From assembly GCF_900109285.1 (NCBI RefSeq), contig NZ_FNZQ01000004.1, positions 1 to 64,000 on the forward strand: 64,000 nt of DNA, given 5' to 3'. Source of the stretch: Jannaschia helgolandensis. Lineage in GTDB: Bacteria > Pseudomonadota > Alphaproteobacteria > Rhodobacterales > Rhodobacteraceae. Under the pieces are notes generated by a model. That model searched no databases. It was given only the letters and a program-made list of their open reading frames with translations, and was not told where the DNA came from. Shown here one piece after another: positions 43,253 to 51,790 of the stretch (its first letter is position 1; the number at the start of each line of letters is the position of its first letter). A program made the position numbers and the translations under genes.

Positions 43253-44644
43253 ATGACCGACATGCGCACCGAAACCGACAGCTTCGGCCCGCTGGAGGTG
43301 CCCTCCGACAAATACTGGGGCGCGCAGACGCAGCGGTCGATCCTGAACTTCCCCATCGGCTGGGAGCGTCAGCCCGTCGCCATCGTGCGCGCGCTGGGTG
43401 TGGTCAAAAAGGCGGCGGCGGCCGTGAATTTCGGCTTCGGCGATCTGGACGCCAAACGGGCGGGTGCAATTTCGGCCGCCGCGCAGGAAGTAATCGACGG
43501 CAAGTTCGACGACAACTTCCCACTGGTCGTCTGGCAGACCGGATCGGGCACACAGTCGAACATGAACGCCAACGAGGTCATCTCGAACCGCGCCATTGAA
43601 ATCCTGTCGGGTGTGATCGGCTCCAAGGATCCCGTGCATCCCAATGACCATTGCAACATGGGGCAGTCGTCCAACGACACCTTCCCGACCGCGATGCATG
43701 TCGCCATCGGCATGATGGCGCGCGATACGTTGCTGCCCGGTCTGCACAAGCTGCACCATGCGCTGGCCGCGAAATCGGATGAGTTCAGGGACATCATCAA
43801 GATCGGGCGCACGCACACGCAGGATGCCACGCCGCTGACTTTGGGGCAGGAATTCGGCGGCTATGCGCATCAGGTGAAAAAGGGGATCGAGCGGGTCGAA
43901 GCCTGCTTGCCCGATATCTATGAACTGGCGCAGGGCGGCACGGCGGTCGGCACCGGCCTTAACACCCGCAAGGGGTTCGCCGAGAAGGTCGCCGCGGAAA
44001 TCGCTGAAATCACGGGACTTCCCTTCGTCACCGCCCCCAACAAGTTCGAGGCGCTGGCCGCCCATGACGCGATGGTCATGTTCTCCGGCGCGCTCAGGAC
44101 CGTTGCCGCCAGCCTGTTCAAGATCGCCAATGACATGCGTCTTCTTGGCTCCGGTCCACGGTCAGGGCTGGGCGAATTGATCCTGCCTGAAAACGAGCCG
44201 GGATCGTCGATCATGCCGGGTAAAGTGAACCCGACGCAGGCCGAGGCGCTGACCATGGTCTGCGCCCATGTCATGGGAAACGATGCCGCCGTCGGCTTTG
44301 CCGGATCGCAGGGCCATTTCGAGCTTAACGTCTATAACCCGATGATGTCCTACAATGTATTGCAGAGCATGCAGCTTCTGGGCGACGCGGCGGGCAGCTT
44401 CACCGACAACATGGTGGTGGGAACGAAAGCCAATATCGAACGCATCGACAAGCTGATGAAGGAGTCGCTGATGCTGGTGACGGCGCTGGCCCCCACCATC
44501 GGCTATGACAACGCCACCAAGGTTGCGAAGACGGCCCACAGGAACGGCACGACGCTGAAAGAAGAGGCACTGGCCATGGGTCTGGTGGACGAGGAAACCT
44601 TTGACCGGGTCGTCGATCCGAAATTGATGATCGGTCCGAAGTGA
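43253..44644 (+). CDS. fumC: class II fumarate hydratase
   Basis: A 463-residue iron-independent fumarase of the aspartase/fumarase family. CCGGAG precedes ATG 43253. It has the catalytic-loop signature [50 protein letters not shown] and [17 protein letters not shown]. It interconverts fumarate and malate in the TCA cycle. Its stop overlaps the GTG of the DUF4169 gene. Confidence 0.95.
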   Translation: MTDMRTETDSFGPLEVPSDKYWGAQTQRSILNFPIGWERQPVAIVRALGVVKKAAAAVNFGFGDLDAKRAGAISAAAQEVIDGKFDDNFPLVVWQTGSGTQSNMNANEVISNRAIEILSGVIGSKDPVHPNDHCNMGQSSNDTFPTAMHVAIGMMARDTLLPGLHKLHHALAAKSDEFRDIIKIGRTHTQDATPLTLGQEFGGYAHQVKKGIERVEACLPDIYELAQGGTAVGTGLNTRKGFAEKVAAEIAEITGLPFVTAPNKFEALAAHDAMVMFSGALRTVAASLFKIANDMRLLGSGPRSGLGELILPENEPGSSIMPGKVNPTQAEALTMVCAHVMGNDAAVGFAGSQGHFELNVYNPMMSYNVLQSMQLLGDAAGSFTDNMVVGTKANIERIDKLMKESLMLVTALAPTIGYDNATKVAKTAHRNGTTLKEEALAMGLVDEETFDRVVDPKLMIGPK

Positions 44645-44817
44645 CAGGCAAGGTCGTCTCCCTCTCCGCGGCCCGCAAGGCGCGCGACCGGGATGCGAAG
44701 AAGGTCCGGGCGGATGCGAATGCCGCCCGGTTCGGTCGCACCAGAGCCGAAAAGGACGTCGAAAAGGCGCAGGCCGACAAGGCGCAACGTCACGTCGATG
44801 ACCACGAAATAGAATGA
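44641..44817 (+). CDS. DUF4169 family small protein
   Basis: A 58-residue, highly charged protein: [43 protein letters not shown] 44641 overlaps the fumC stop (GTGA) and its stop overlaps the next ATG (ATGA). The composition and start match DUF4169 proteins that sit beside fumC and a ribbon-helix-helix gene in Rhodobacterales. Function unknown. Confidence 0.85.
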   Translation: MTGKVVSLSAARKARDRDAKKVRADANAARFGRTRAEKDVEKAQADKAQRHVDDHEIE

Positions 44818-45077
44818 CCGACGCACGACCCCGCAAACGATCGCTGACCCTGCATGGCCACCGCACATCGGTGTCGCTGGAGGAGGCGTTCTGGACCGCT
44901 TTCGTCGACATGGCGCGGGCCAAGGGCCTGTCGATCAACGCGCTGGCCGCGCAGATCGACCGGGACCGGGGCGTCAGTGCGGGACTGGCCTCGGCCATCC
45001 GGGTAGCGGTGTTGCGGGATCTGCAGCAGATGGCGGATGATCCGCGACGGGACGACGGCGACCGTTCCGGGCGCTAG
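44814..45077 (+). CDS. ribbon-helix-helix domain protein
   Basis: An 87-residue protein with a compact core KRSLTLHGHRTSVSLEEAFW, TAFVDMARAKGLSINALAAQ, resembling RHH_4 proteins that bind DNA as dimers. ATG 44814 overlaps the DUF4169 stop. Its TAG stop shares the palindrome CTAG with the stop of the convergent aroB gene. Targets are unknown. Confidence 0.85.
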   Translation: MTDARPRKRSLTLHGHRTSVSLEEAFWTAFVDMARAKGLSINALAAQIDRDRGVSAGLASAIRVAVLRDLQQMADDPRRDDGDRSGR

Positions 45078-46168
45078 GCCGACGCCCGCAGCACCCCGAG
45101 CACCGCATCCGCGGGCACGTCCGAAGTAACGAACGCCACACCAATACCGCGTGCCAGAACGAAGCGCAGCGTGCCATCCACGACTTTCTTGTCCTGCCCC
45201 ATCAATGCCAGAAGCCCCTCCGGCCCCGGCAGGTCGCCGGGAATGTCGCGCAGGTCGCGGGACAGGCCCATCGTCTGCAAATGCGCCCGCACACGGCTGG
45301 GATCTTCCTGCGAACACAGGCCCAGACGCCACGACAGCTCGAACGCCAGGGCACAGCCGATGGCGACGCCCTCCCCGTGCAGCAGACGGTCGCCGAACCC
45401 GGTCGCCGCCTCCAGCGCGTGACAGAACGTGTGACCCAGGTTGAGCAGTGCGCGATCCCCCTGTTCGGTCTCGTCGCGTGCGACGATATCGGCCTTCATC
45501 TGCACCGAATGACGCACGGCCTGCACCCGCAATGCGGCGTCGTCCGCCAGACGGGGCGCGTTGTCCTCCAGCCATTCGAAAAAATCCGCGTCGCCCAGCA
45601 ACCCGTATTTCACCACCTCGCCATACCCGGCCCGGAAATCACGCGGCGTCAGTGTGTCCAGCACGTCGACGTCCGCAATCACCAGCGACGGCTGATGAAA
45701 GGCGCCGACAAGGTTCTTGCCGTGCCGCGTGTTGATCCCGGTCTTGCCGCCGACCGACGAATCCACCTGTGCCAGCAAAGACGTCGGCACCTGCACAAAT
45801 CGCACGCCGCGCCGCAGGATCGCCGCGGCGAATCCCACCAGATCGCCGATCACGCCGCCGCCCAGTGCCACCACCACATCGCCACGTTCGCATTTCTGGT
45901 CCAGCAACCATTCGACCACCTGCGTCAACCCGGCCCAGCCCTTGGTCGCTTCGCCCGGTTCCAGCAACAATGCGGGGGCCTCGATGTCGCCCAGACCGTT
46001 CTGCAACCGATCCAGATGCAGCCCCGCCACCCGCCGCTCGGACACGACGAAGACGCGGGGACGGCCCAGCAACGGCGCGATCAGATCGCCCGCCTGCGCG
46101 AACAACCCCTGCCCGACGTGCACGTCATATGCCCGGTCCCCCAAAGGAACATGTACGATGTCGGTCAT
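45074..46168 (-). CDS. aroB: 3-dehydroquinate synthase
   Basis: A 364-residue NAD- and Zn-dependent enzyme of the shikimate pathway. It has GDVVVALGGGVIGDLVGFAA, RRGVRFVQVPTSLLAQVDSS, VGGKTGINTRHGKNLVGAFH and LNLGHTFCHALEAATGFGD, including metal-ligand His and Glu. It lies 7 bases downstream of aroK on the minus strand, the normal aroK-aroB pairing. It converges on the RHH gene with a CTAG stop overlap. Confidence 0.95.
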   Translation of the reverse strand: MTDIVHVPLGDRAYDVHVGQGLFAQAGDLIAPLLGRPRVFVVSERRVAGLHLDRLQNGLGDIEAPALLLEPGEATKGWAGLTQVVEWLLDQKCERGDVVVALGGGVIGDLVGFAAAILRRGVRFVQVPTSLLAQVDSSVGGKTGINTRHGKNLVGAFHQPSLVIADVDVLDTLTPRDFRAGYGEVVKYGLLGDADFFEWLEDNAPRLADDAALRVQAVRHSVQMKADIVARDETEQGDRALLNLGHTFCHALEAATGFGDRLLHGEGVAIGCALAFELSWRLGLCSQEDPSRVRAHLQTMGLSRDLRDIPGDLPGPEGLLALMGQDKKVVDGTLRFVLARGIGVAFVTSDVPADAVLGVLRASA

Positions 46169-46175
46169 TCAGGCC

Positions 46176-46778
46176 TCATGTCAGGATGGCGGCGTCTTGC
46201 AGGGCGGCGATGACGCGATCGACCATCTGCGCGATCGACAGTCCCGGCACGGACTGAACCGTCAGGCTGGCCTCTGAATAGGAGTCTGTACGCTCGGCCA
46301 GCAGGGCCAGCAATGTCGCTTTCGGATCGTCGGTCATCAAAAGCGGGCGCGTGGTGCGGTGCTTCACCCGCGACCAGAGCAGTTCGCCGTCCGCCTTCAA
46401 CCAGACCGACACGCCCGACTTGCCTATGACGCCACGGTTTTCAGGGCGCAGAAACGCCCCGCCCCCGGTCGAGAGGATACCCGGACCCTGTTCCAGCAGA
46501 CGGCGCAGAACCTCGCTCTCGCGGGCGCGGAAGAAGGCCTCGCCGTCGCGGTCGAAAATCTCCTGGATGGTCATGCGCGCGGCCGACTCCAGCGCCTCGT
46601 CGGTGTCGCGGAATGGCACGTTCAGACGGCTGGCAAGCGCGGTGCCGACAGCGGTCTTGCCGCAGCCCATCATGCCGACAAGCACGACCGGACGCGTCAG
46701 ACTGAGGCCGGTCTCGGCGGTTACACGCCGTTCCGCTTGTCCCGCCTCTTCCGGCATCTTGTCGCCCATCGCCCGCAT
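46176..46778 (-). CDS. aroK: shikimate kinase
   Basis: A 200-residue enzyme. ATG 46778 follows AAGGA at seven bases; a longer frame to 46814 has no support. P-loop GMMGCGKTAVGTAL (about residues 36-49), DTDEALESAARMTIQEIF, STGGGAFLRPENRG and RTTRPLL are typical. It phosphorylates shikimate. The N-terminal 28 residues are extra compared with the minimal enzyme. Confidence 0.94.
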   Translation of the reverse strand: MRAMGDKMPEEAGQAERRVTAETGLSLTRPVVLVGMMGCGKTAVGTALASRLNVPFRDTDEALESAARMTIQEIFDRDGEAFFRARESEVLRRLLEQGPGILSTGGGAFLRPENRGVIGKSGVSVWLKADGELLWSRVKHRTTRPLLMTDDPKATLLALLAERTDSYSEASLTVQSVPGLSIAQMVDRVIAALQDAAILT

Positions 46779-46863
46779 GACGTTTCCTTGACCTGTCGCT
46801 TGACCGATTGCCAACTATATCTCCGCCCGCCACAATGGATGCAATGATAACAGGCAGGCAGGC

Positions 46864-46992
46864 ATGTTCCGATTTTTAAAATACCTTCTAATTCTGCTCG
46901 TGCTCGGCACGATCGGACTATTCGGATATTCCTATCTGATGGAGCCCGAGACAGCCCCGGTCAGCACCACGATCGAAATCGATGCGGGGTGA
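46864..46992 (+). CDS. small single-helix membrane protein
   Basis: A 42-residue protein, MFRFLKYLLILLVLGTIGLF then GYSYLMEPETAPVSTT and a short acidic end. GGCAGGCAGGC lies upstream. One membrane helix is followed by a short periplasmic or cytoplasmic tail. Its end overlaps the next gene by 11 bases. Similar tiny proteins precede this secreted-protein/xerD pair in related genomes, as far as I recall. Function unknown. Confidence 0.7.
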   Translation: MFRFLKYLLILLVLGTIGLFGYSYLMEPETAPVSTTIEIDAG

Positions 46993-48508
46993 TCGGCGGC
47001 TGGCCTGCGCAGGTCTTGCACTGATCGCAGGGCTGCTTCCAATGGCCGTCGCCGCGCAGGGCGCACCCGAATCGGCAATTCCCTGGCTGTCCGACAGTCT
47101 GGCCGCGCCGCAAGCCTCTTCCACCATGGACGAACCTGTGGCTGTCCCCCTGACCGGCCCGGAAGTCACTGTCATGCCGCTGGGACAGACGCGGCGCGAC
47201 GCCGTGGGTCTTTTGTCGACCCGCCTGACCGGTCTGCCGCGCGATGCCGTGGCCGGATCCGATCCGGAACGAATTGCCGACCTGATCCAGACTCTGCCGG
47301 GGGACGCCATACCGGCGATGCAGGATCTGGCGCTGATGCTGATGCTGGCCGAACTGGACCCGCCCCGCGCCGCCGGGGACACCGACAGGTTGTTTTTCGC
47401 GCGCATCGACGGGCTGTTGCGCTTCGGCGCACTGGATCAGGCTCAGGCGTTGCTGGAACGTGCAGGCGCGACCGACCCCGAAGCCTTCCGGCGGTGGTGG
47501 GACACGTCGCTGCTGACCGGTTTCGACACCCGCGCCTGCGATGCGATGACCGCCAATCCGGGCGTCGCGCCCACCCTGCCCGCGCGCATCTTCTGCCTGT
47601 CTCGATCGGGCGACTGGGCCGCCGCCGCCCTGACGCTGGACACCGGGCGCGCGTTGGGGATGATCACCGACGAGGAAGACGCGCTGCTGGCCAACTTTCT
47701 CGACCCCGAATTGTTCGAGGGACTGCCGCCACCGGTTCCGCCACGTCCGATGACTCCGCTGGCGTTCCGTTTGCTGGACGGCATCGGCGAGACGCCTCCG
47801 ACGCTGGACCTGCCACTGGCCTTCGCGGTTGCCGATCTGCGGCCCACGACCGGCTGGAAATCCCAGATCGAAGCGGCGGAACGTCTGGTTCGCGCCCGCG
47901 CGCTGGACCCGAACCGGCTACTGGCGCTCTATACCGAAGGGCGTCCGTCCGCGTCGGGCGGCGTCTGGGACCGGGCCGCCTCGATCCAGAAACTGGACAC
48001 CGCGCTGATCGCCGGCGATCCTGTGGCGGTAGCCAGCGCGCTGCCACAGGCAGTGGCACGCATGCGGGAGGCCGGACTGCTGGTGCCTTTTGCAGATCTC
48101 TATGGCGAGCGGCTGTCGCAGGTCAGGCTGAACGGTTCGGCGGCGGATCTGGCCCTGCGCGTCGGATTGCTGTCGCCCGCCTACAAACGCGTCGCCCGCG
48201 ACGCGAGTCCGACCCTGCCGCGCGACGCCTTCGCCGTCGCCATTGCACAGGACGACTTCGCTGCGCCCCCCCCGCCCGGAAATCTGATGCAGGCCATTTC
48301 AGACGGGCTGACGGGCCCGGCCCCCGACCGTCTGACCCGTATGGCCCAAGGCGAACGGCTGGCCGAGGCCCTGCTGGAAGCGGCGAGCCTGCTGTCGGGC
48401 GGTGCCCAGGCCGATCCGCAGGATATCGCCGATGCGCTGGCGTTCTTCAGGTCTGTCGGACTGTTGGACGTGGCCCGGCGCACGGCTCTGCAACTGCTGC
48501 TGGCATGA
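46982..48508 (+). CDS. conserved secreted protein of unknown function
   Basis: A 508-residue protein with a signal peptide (LACAGLALIAGLLPMAVAAQ). The remainder is helical and rich in Ala, Leu and Asp, with TPR-like stretches (LDQAQALLERAGATDPEAFR, AAERLVRARALDPNRLLALY). No enzymatic motif is visible. It is coupled to the 42-residue peptide upstream and overlaps xerD by four bases (ATGA). I do not recognise a named family. Confidence 0.8.
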   Translation: MRGDRRLACAGLALIAGLLPMAVAAQGAPESAIPWLSDSLAAPQASSTMDEPVAVPLTGPEVTVMPLGQTRRDAVGLLSTRLTGLPRDAVAGSDPERIADLIQTLPGDAIPAMQDLALMLMLAELDPPRAAGDTDRLFFARIDGLLRFGALDQAQALLERAGATDPEAFRRWWDTSLLTGFDTRACDAMTANPGVAPTLPARIFCLSRSGDWAAAALTLDTGRALGMITDEEDALLANFLDPELFEGLPPPVPPRPMTPLAFRLLDGIGETPPTLDLPLAFAVADLRPTTGWKSQIEAAERLVRARALDPNRLLALYTEGRPSASGGVWDRAASIQKLDTALIAGDPVAVASALPQAVARMREAGLLVPFADLYGERLSQVRLNGSAADLALRVGLLSPAYKRVARDASPTLPRDAFAVAIAQDDFAAPPPPGNLMQAISDGLTGPAPDRLTRMAQGERLAEALLEAASLLSGGAQADPQDIADALAFFRSVGLLDVARRTALQLLLA

Positions 48509-49440
48509 GCGGCGACGGCAGTGCCTGGGTCGACCTGTTCCTTGAAGCGCAGGCGGCGGAACGCGGTGCCGCCCTGAACTCGCTGATGGCCTATCGCCGT
48601 GATCTGGACGCCTATGCCGCCCATCTGGAAGCGCGTGGCCATGGGGTCGGCACCGCCACCCGGACCCAGATCGAGGCCTTTCTGATCGCCTGCGAGGCCG
48701 AAGGTCTGGCCGCTTCGACCCGCGCGCGGCGCCTGTCCGCAATTCGGGGCCTATACCGCTTCGCGCACGAGGAAGGGCTGCGCGACGACGATCCGGCGAT
48801 CCGCATCACCGGCCCGCAAAAGCCGAAATCCCTGCCGAAAACCCTGTCGGAGGCGGACGTCGATGCCCTGCTGTCGGCGGCGGAGGACATGGGAGAGACC
48901 GAGGCCGAGCGCCTGCGCGACACCAGCCTGATGCAACTTCTCTATGCGACGGGCATGCGCGTGTCGGAGCTTATCGGCCTGCCGGTTTCCGCCGCGCGGG
49001 GCGATCCCCGGATGCTTCTGGTGCGCGGCAAGGGCGGCAAGGAACGCATGGTCCCGTTGTCGCCCGCTGCCCGCGATGCGATGGCCGCATGGCTTGCGCA
49101 CCGCGACACCGAACAGGCGCGTGCGAAGATCGACAGCGGCGCGCCCGTCTCGCCGCATCTGTTCCCGTCGCGAGGCAAGGCCGGACACCTGACCCGCGTC
49201 TGGTTTCACAGTCGTATCAAAGCGTTGTCGGCCTTCGCCATGCTTGACCCCAACCGGGTCAGCCCGCACGTTCTGCGCCATGCCTTCGCCACGCATCTGC
49301 TGGCGGGCGGTGCCGATCTGCGTGCCATCCAGACGATGCTGGGGCATGCCGATATCTCGACGACCGAAATCTATACGCATGTTCTGGAAAGCCGCCTGAA
49401 GGAGCTGGTGCTGACGCATCATCCGCTGGCGCGGGAATAA
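48505..49440 (+). CDS. xerD: site-specific tyrosine recombinase XerD
   Basis: A 311-residue recombinase. The N-terminal SAM-like DNA-binding domain includes RGAALNSLMAYRRDLDAYAA; the catalytic part has Arg in YATGMRVSELIGL, Lys in RGKGGKERMVPL, HVLRHAFATHLLAGGADLRA and GHADISTTEIYTHV with the nucleophilic Tyr. Length and context (no phage or integron genes) indicate the housekeeping XerD that resolves chromosome dimers at dif with XerC. Confidence 0.93.
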   Translation: MSGDGSAWVDLFLEAQAAERGAALNSLMAYRRDLDAYAAHLEARGHGVGTATRTQIEAFLIACEAEGLAASTRARRLSAIRGLYRFAHEEGLRDDDPAIRITGPQKPKSLPKTLSEADVDALLSAAEDMGETEAERLRDTSLMQLLYATGMRVSELIGLPVSAARGDPRMLLVRGKGGKERMVPLSPAARDAMAAWLAHRDTEQARAKIDSGAPVSPHLFPSRGKAGHLTRVWFHSRIKALSAFAMLDPNRVSPHVLRHAFATHLLAGGADLRAIQTMLGHADISTTEIYTHVLESRLKELVLTHHPLARE

Positions 49441-49519
49441 GTGACGCAACAGGGGATATTTATGCCAAGAGGAAGTGACGCCCATTGCCGCAGGTGCAGG
49501 GGCCGCGCATAACTCCGAC

Positions 49520-50833
49520 ATGGAAAACACTATCGACACGATCAACTGGGGCGCGACCTGGGGCACGGCGGCGGGCATCGTCCTGCTGCTGATCCTGTCG
49601 GCGTTCTTTTCGGGCAGCGAAACCGCCCTGACCGCCGCCAGTCGCGCCAAGCTGCGCACTCAGGCCGACAAGGGCAGCGCCGGGGCATCCCGCGCACTGG
49701 CCGTGACCGAAGACAACGAACGTCTGATCGGCAGCGTCCTTCTGGGCAATAACATCGTCAACATCCTGTCGGCCTCTCTGGCGACCGCGCTGTTTACGAC
49801 GCTGTTCGGGCAACAGGGCGTGGCCATCGCGACACTGGTAATGACGGCGCTGGTTCTGGTTTTCGCCGAGGTGCTGCCCAAGACCTATGCCATCACCAAC
49901 CCCGAGTCGGCCGCATCGCGCGTCGCCCCGGCCATCGCCATCGTGATCCGGGTGTTCAGTCCGATCGTCTCCGCCGTCCGGGCCTTCGTGCGTGTGGTTC
50001 TGGGGTTGTTCGGCGTCGACACCGACCCCGATAGCAACATCATGTCCGCGCACGAGGAAATCATGGGGGCCATCGCCCTGGGCCATACCGAAGGCAACGT
50101 CGAGAAGGAGGACCGCGACCGCTTGCTTGGCGCGCTGGACCTGGCCGACCGCTTCGTCGAGGAGATCATGCTGCACCGTTCCGGCATCGAGATGGTGAAC
50201 GTCGATTCCGCGCCCGCCGCGATTCTGGACCAGTCGCTGGCCAGCCGTCACACCCGCCTGCCCGTCTATCGCGACGAGCCGGAGAACATTATCGGCGTTC
50301 TGCATTCCAAGGATCTGCTGCGGGCCATCGACCGTCTGGTCCGTGGGCAGGACGGTGGTATAGATGCGGTCGAACGTCTGGATGTGACGCAGGTGATGAT
50401 GGAGCCGTATTTCATCCCCGAAACCACGACGCTGGACGATCAGATGCGTCAGTTTCTGCGCCGCCATACGCATTTCGCGCTGGTGGTGGACGAATACGGC
50501 GCGTTGCAGGGTCTGATCACTCTGGAGGATATTCTGGAGGAGATCGTGGGCGAGATCACCGACGAATACGACCACCCCGAGGAGCCGGAGCTGTTGCCGG
50601 AAGCCGATGGCAGCTATCTGATCGACGGTGCCATGACGATCCGCGATCTGAACCGCGCGACCGACTGGGGCCTGCCGGATGACGAGGCGAATACTGTTGC
50701 AGGTCTTGTCATTCACGAGGCGCAGACGATTCCCACCAAGGGTCAGGTATTCAGTTTCCATGGCTTCCGTTTCGAGGTCGCGTCCCGCGAGGCGAACCGG
50801 ATCACGATGCTGCGGATCAGGCCCCTCAGGTGA
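49520..50833 (+). CDS. CNNM/CorC-family transporter or hemolysin-like protein
   Basis: A 437-residue protein. ATG 49520 is chosen because a hydrophobic helix follows closely; GTG 49475 is the alternative. The DUF21/CNNM membrane domain has IVLLLILSAFFSGSETALTA and RLIGSVLLGNNIVNILSASL. Two CBS domains follow (about 210-330) with SRHTRLPVYRDEPENIIGV and HFALVVDEYGALQGLITLED, then a CorC_HlyC domain. It probably handles Mg or Co ions or senses nucleotides. It is next to xerD. Confidence 0.88.
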   Translation: MENTIDTINWGATWGTAAGIVLLLILSAFFSGSETALTAASRAKLRTQADKGSAGASRALAVTEDNERLIGSVLLGNNIVNILSASLATALFTTLFGQQGVAIATLVMTALVLVFAEVLPKTYAITNPESAASRVAPAIAIVIRVFSPIVSAVRAFVRVVLGLFGVDTDPDSNIMSAHEEIMGAIALGHTEGNVEKEDRDRLLGALDLADRFVEEIMLHRSGIEMVNVDSAPAAILDQSLASRHTRLPVYRDEPENIIGVLHSKDLLRAIDRLVRGQDGGIDAVERLDVTQVMMEPYFIPETTTLDDQMRQFLRRHTHFALVVDEYGALQGLITLEDILEEIVGEITDEYDHPEEPELLPEADGSYLIDGAMTIRDLNRATDWGLPDDEANTVAGLVIHEAQTIPTKGQVFSFHGFRFEVASREANRITMLRIRPLR

Positions 50834-50905
50834 GGCGTTAGGCAGGAAACCCTCTGCTTTGGAGGCGAGCGTAACCCTGTGCAGCGGCAGTGTCCGGTTA
50901 CACCC

Positions 50906-50952
50906 TTGACATGATACCATAAGGTTTCATATATATTGATACCGAATGGTAT
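50906..50952 (+). promoter_or_regulatory. promoter with nested ArsR-type dyad
   Basis: TTGACA at 50906-50911 is followed 17 bases later by ATATAT. An imperfect dyad spans 50914-50952: ATACCAT at the left, ATGGTAT at the right, and inside them GGT and ACC symmetric about 50933. The dyad covers the promoter -10 element, fitting autorepression by the ArsR-type regulator downstream. Confidence 0.7.
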
Positions 50953-50968
50953 TACGAAGGTGTCTGAT

Positions 50969-51034
50969 ATGCCCGAATTTCCCATACTTGTCCGCATGAT
51001 CCGTAGCGCCCAGGTCGAATCGGCGCGCCCATGA
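50969..51034 (+). CDS. possible 21-residue leader peptide coupled to the ArsR gene
   Basis: ATG 50969 has GAAGG at a suitable distance and encodes MPEFPILVRMIRSAQVESAR plus one residue (P). Its TGA overlaps the ATG of the regulator gene (ATGA). The regulator itself has no ribosome-binding site of its own, so its translation probably depends on reading of this leader. The peptide sequence is not recognised. Confidence 0.5.
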   Translation: MPEFPILVRMIRSAQVESARP

Positions 51035-51345
51035 CCGCGCAGGCCGCATTTCGCGCGTTGGCGGACCCGACCCGACGCGACATCCTGATGATGCTTGCAC
51101 ATCAGGACATGACCATCGCCGAGGTCGCCGAAAATTTCGACATGACCCGCGCAGCCGTCAAGAAGCACCTGTCCGTTCTGAGCGACGGCAATCTCATCAC
51201 CGTGCGTCCAGAAGGTCGCGCCCGGATCAACACGCTGAACCCCCAGGGGCTGAAGCAGGTTTTCGACTGGTTCGGATATTTCGACGCCTTCTGGGACGAC
51301 CGGCTTTCCCGCCTCAGGGCATCCATTGAAAAGGACATGCAATGA
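51031..51345 (+). CDS. ArsR-family transcriptional regulator
   Basis: A 104-residue winged-helix protein: FRALADPTRRDILMMLAHQD, MTIAEVAENFDMTRAAVKKH and LSVLSDGNLITVRPEGRARI. There is no ArsR-type Cys metal site, so it belongs to the metal-free subgroup that pairs with SRPBCC/AHSA1 genes. ATG 51031 overlaps the leader ORF; its stop overlaps the SRPBCC start (ATGA). It probably binds the dyad just upstream. Confidence 0.9.
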   Translation: MTAQAAFRALADPTRRDILMMLAHQDMTIAEVAENFDMTRAAVKKHLSVLSDGNLITVRPEGRARINTLNPQGLKQVFDWFGYFDAFWDDRLSRLRASIEKDMQ

Positions 51346-51770
51346 CCGGCCATACGACGTCTGACCGAACCCTCCGGAAATCCATTTACCTGAGGGCCTC
51401 ACCCGCACAGGTCTGGGCCTATCTGACCGAGCCTGACAAGCTGGCGATCTGGTTCCACAAGCCGGAGAAACCGCTGGTTGCGGGTCCATACGAGCTGTTC
51501 GGAACCGACAGCGGAGACAGGCTGATATGGGGCGAAATTCTTCTGGCAGAACCCTATTCGCGTCTCGACTACAGCTTTACCGTCGCCCCGATGGGCGAGG
51601 CGACCAGCACGGTTCGCTGGCGACTGGAGGATGTCGCCGACGGAACCCGGCTGTCGATGACCCACGAAGGCTTGCCCGAAGGGTCGGCGGCGTTCGATCT
51701 GATCCTGGCGATGGACAAGGGCTGGGACGATCATATGGCCCGGATGCGGCAGTCGCTGCACGATATCTGA
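51342..51770 (+). CDS. SRPBCC (AHSA1-like) domain protein
   Basis: A 142-residue START-like fold protein: RKSIYLRASPAQVWAYLTEP, DKLAIWFHKPEKPLVAGPYE, TVRWRLEDVADGTRLSMTHE and GWDDHMARMRQSL. Such proteins are typically cotranscribed with ArsR-type regulators and bind hydrophobic ligands; here the start overlaps the regulator stop. Ligand unknown. Confidence 0.9.
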   Translation: MTGHTTSDRTLRKSIYLRASPAQVWAYLTEPDKLAIWFHKPEKPLVAGPYELFGTDSGDRLIWGEILLAEPYSRLDYSFTVAPMGEATSTVRWRLEDVADGTRLSMTHEGLPEGSAAFDLILAMDKGWDDHMARMRQSLHDI

Positions 51771-51790
51771 TGAAGCAACGGGCGCGGTGC

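Noticed and set aside
48505-49440. Phage or integron integrase
   Set aside because: Size, domain pattern and conserved housekeeping neighbours fit XerD; no attachment sites or phage genes surround it.
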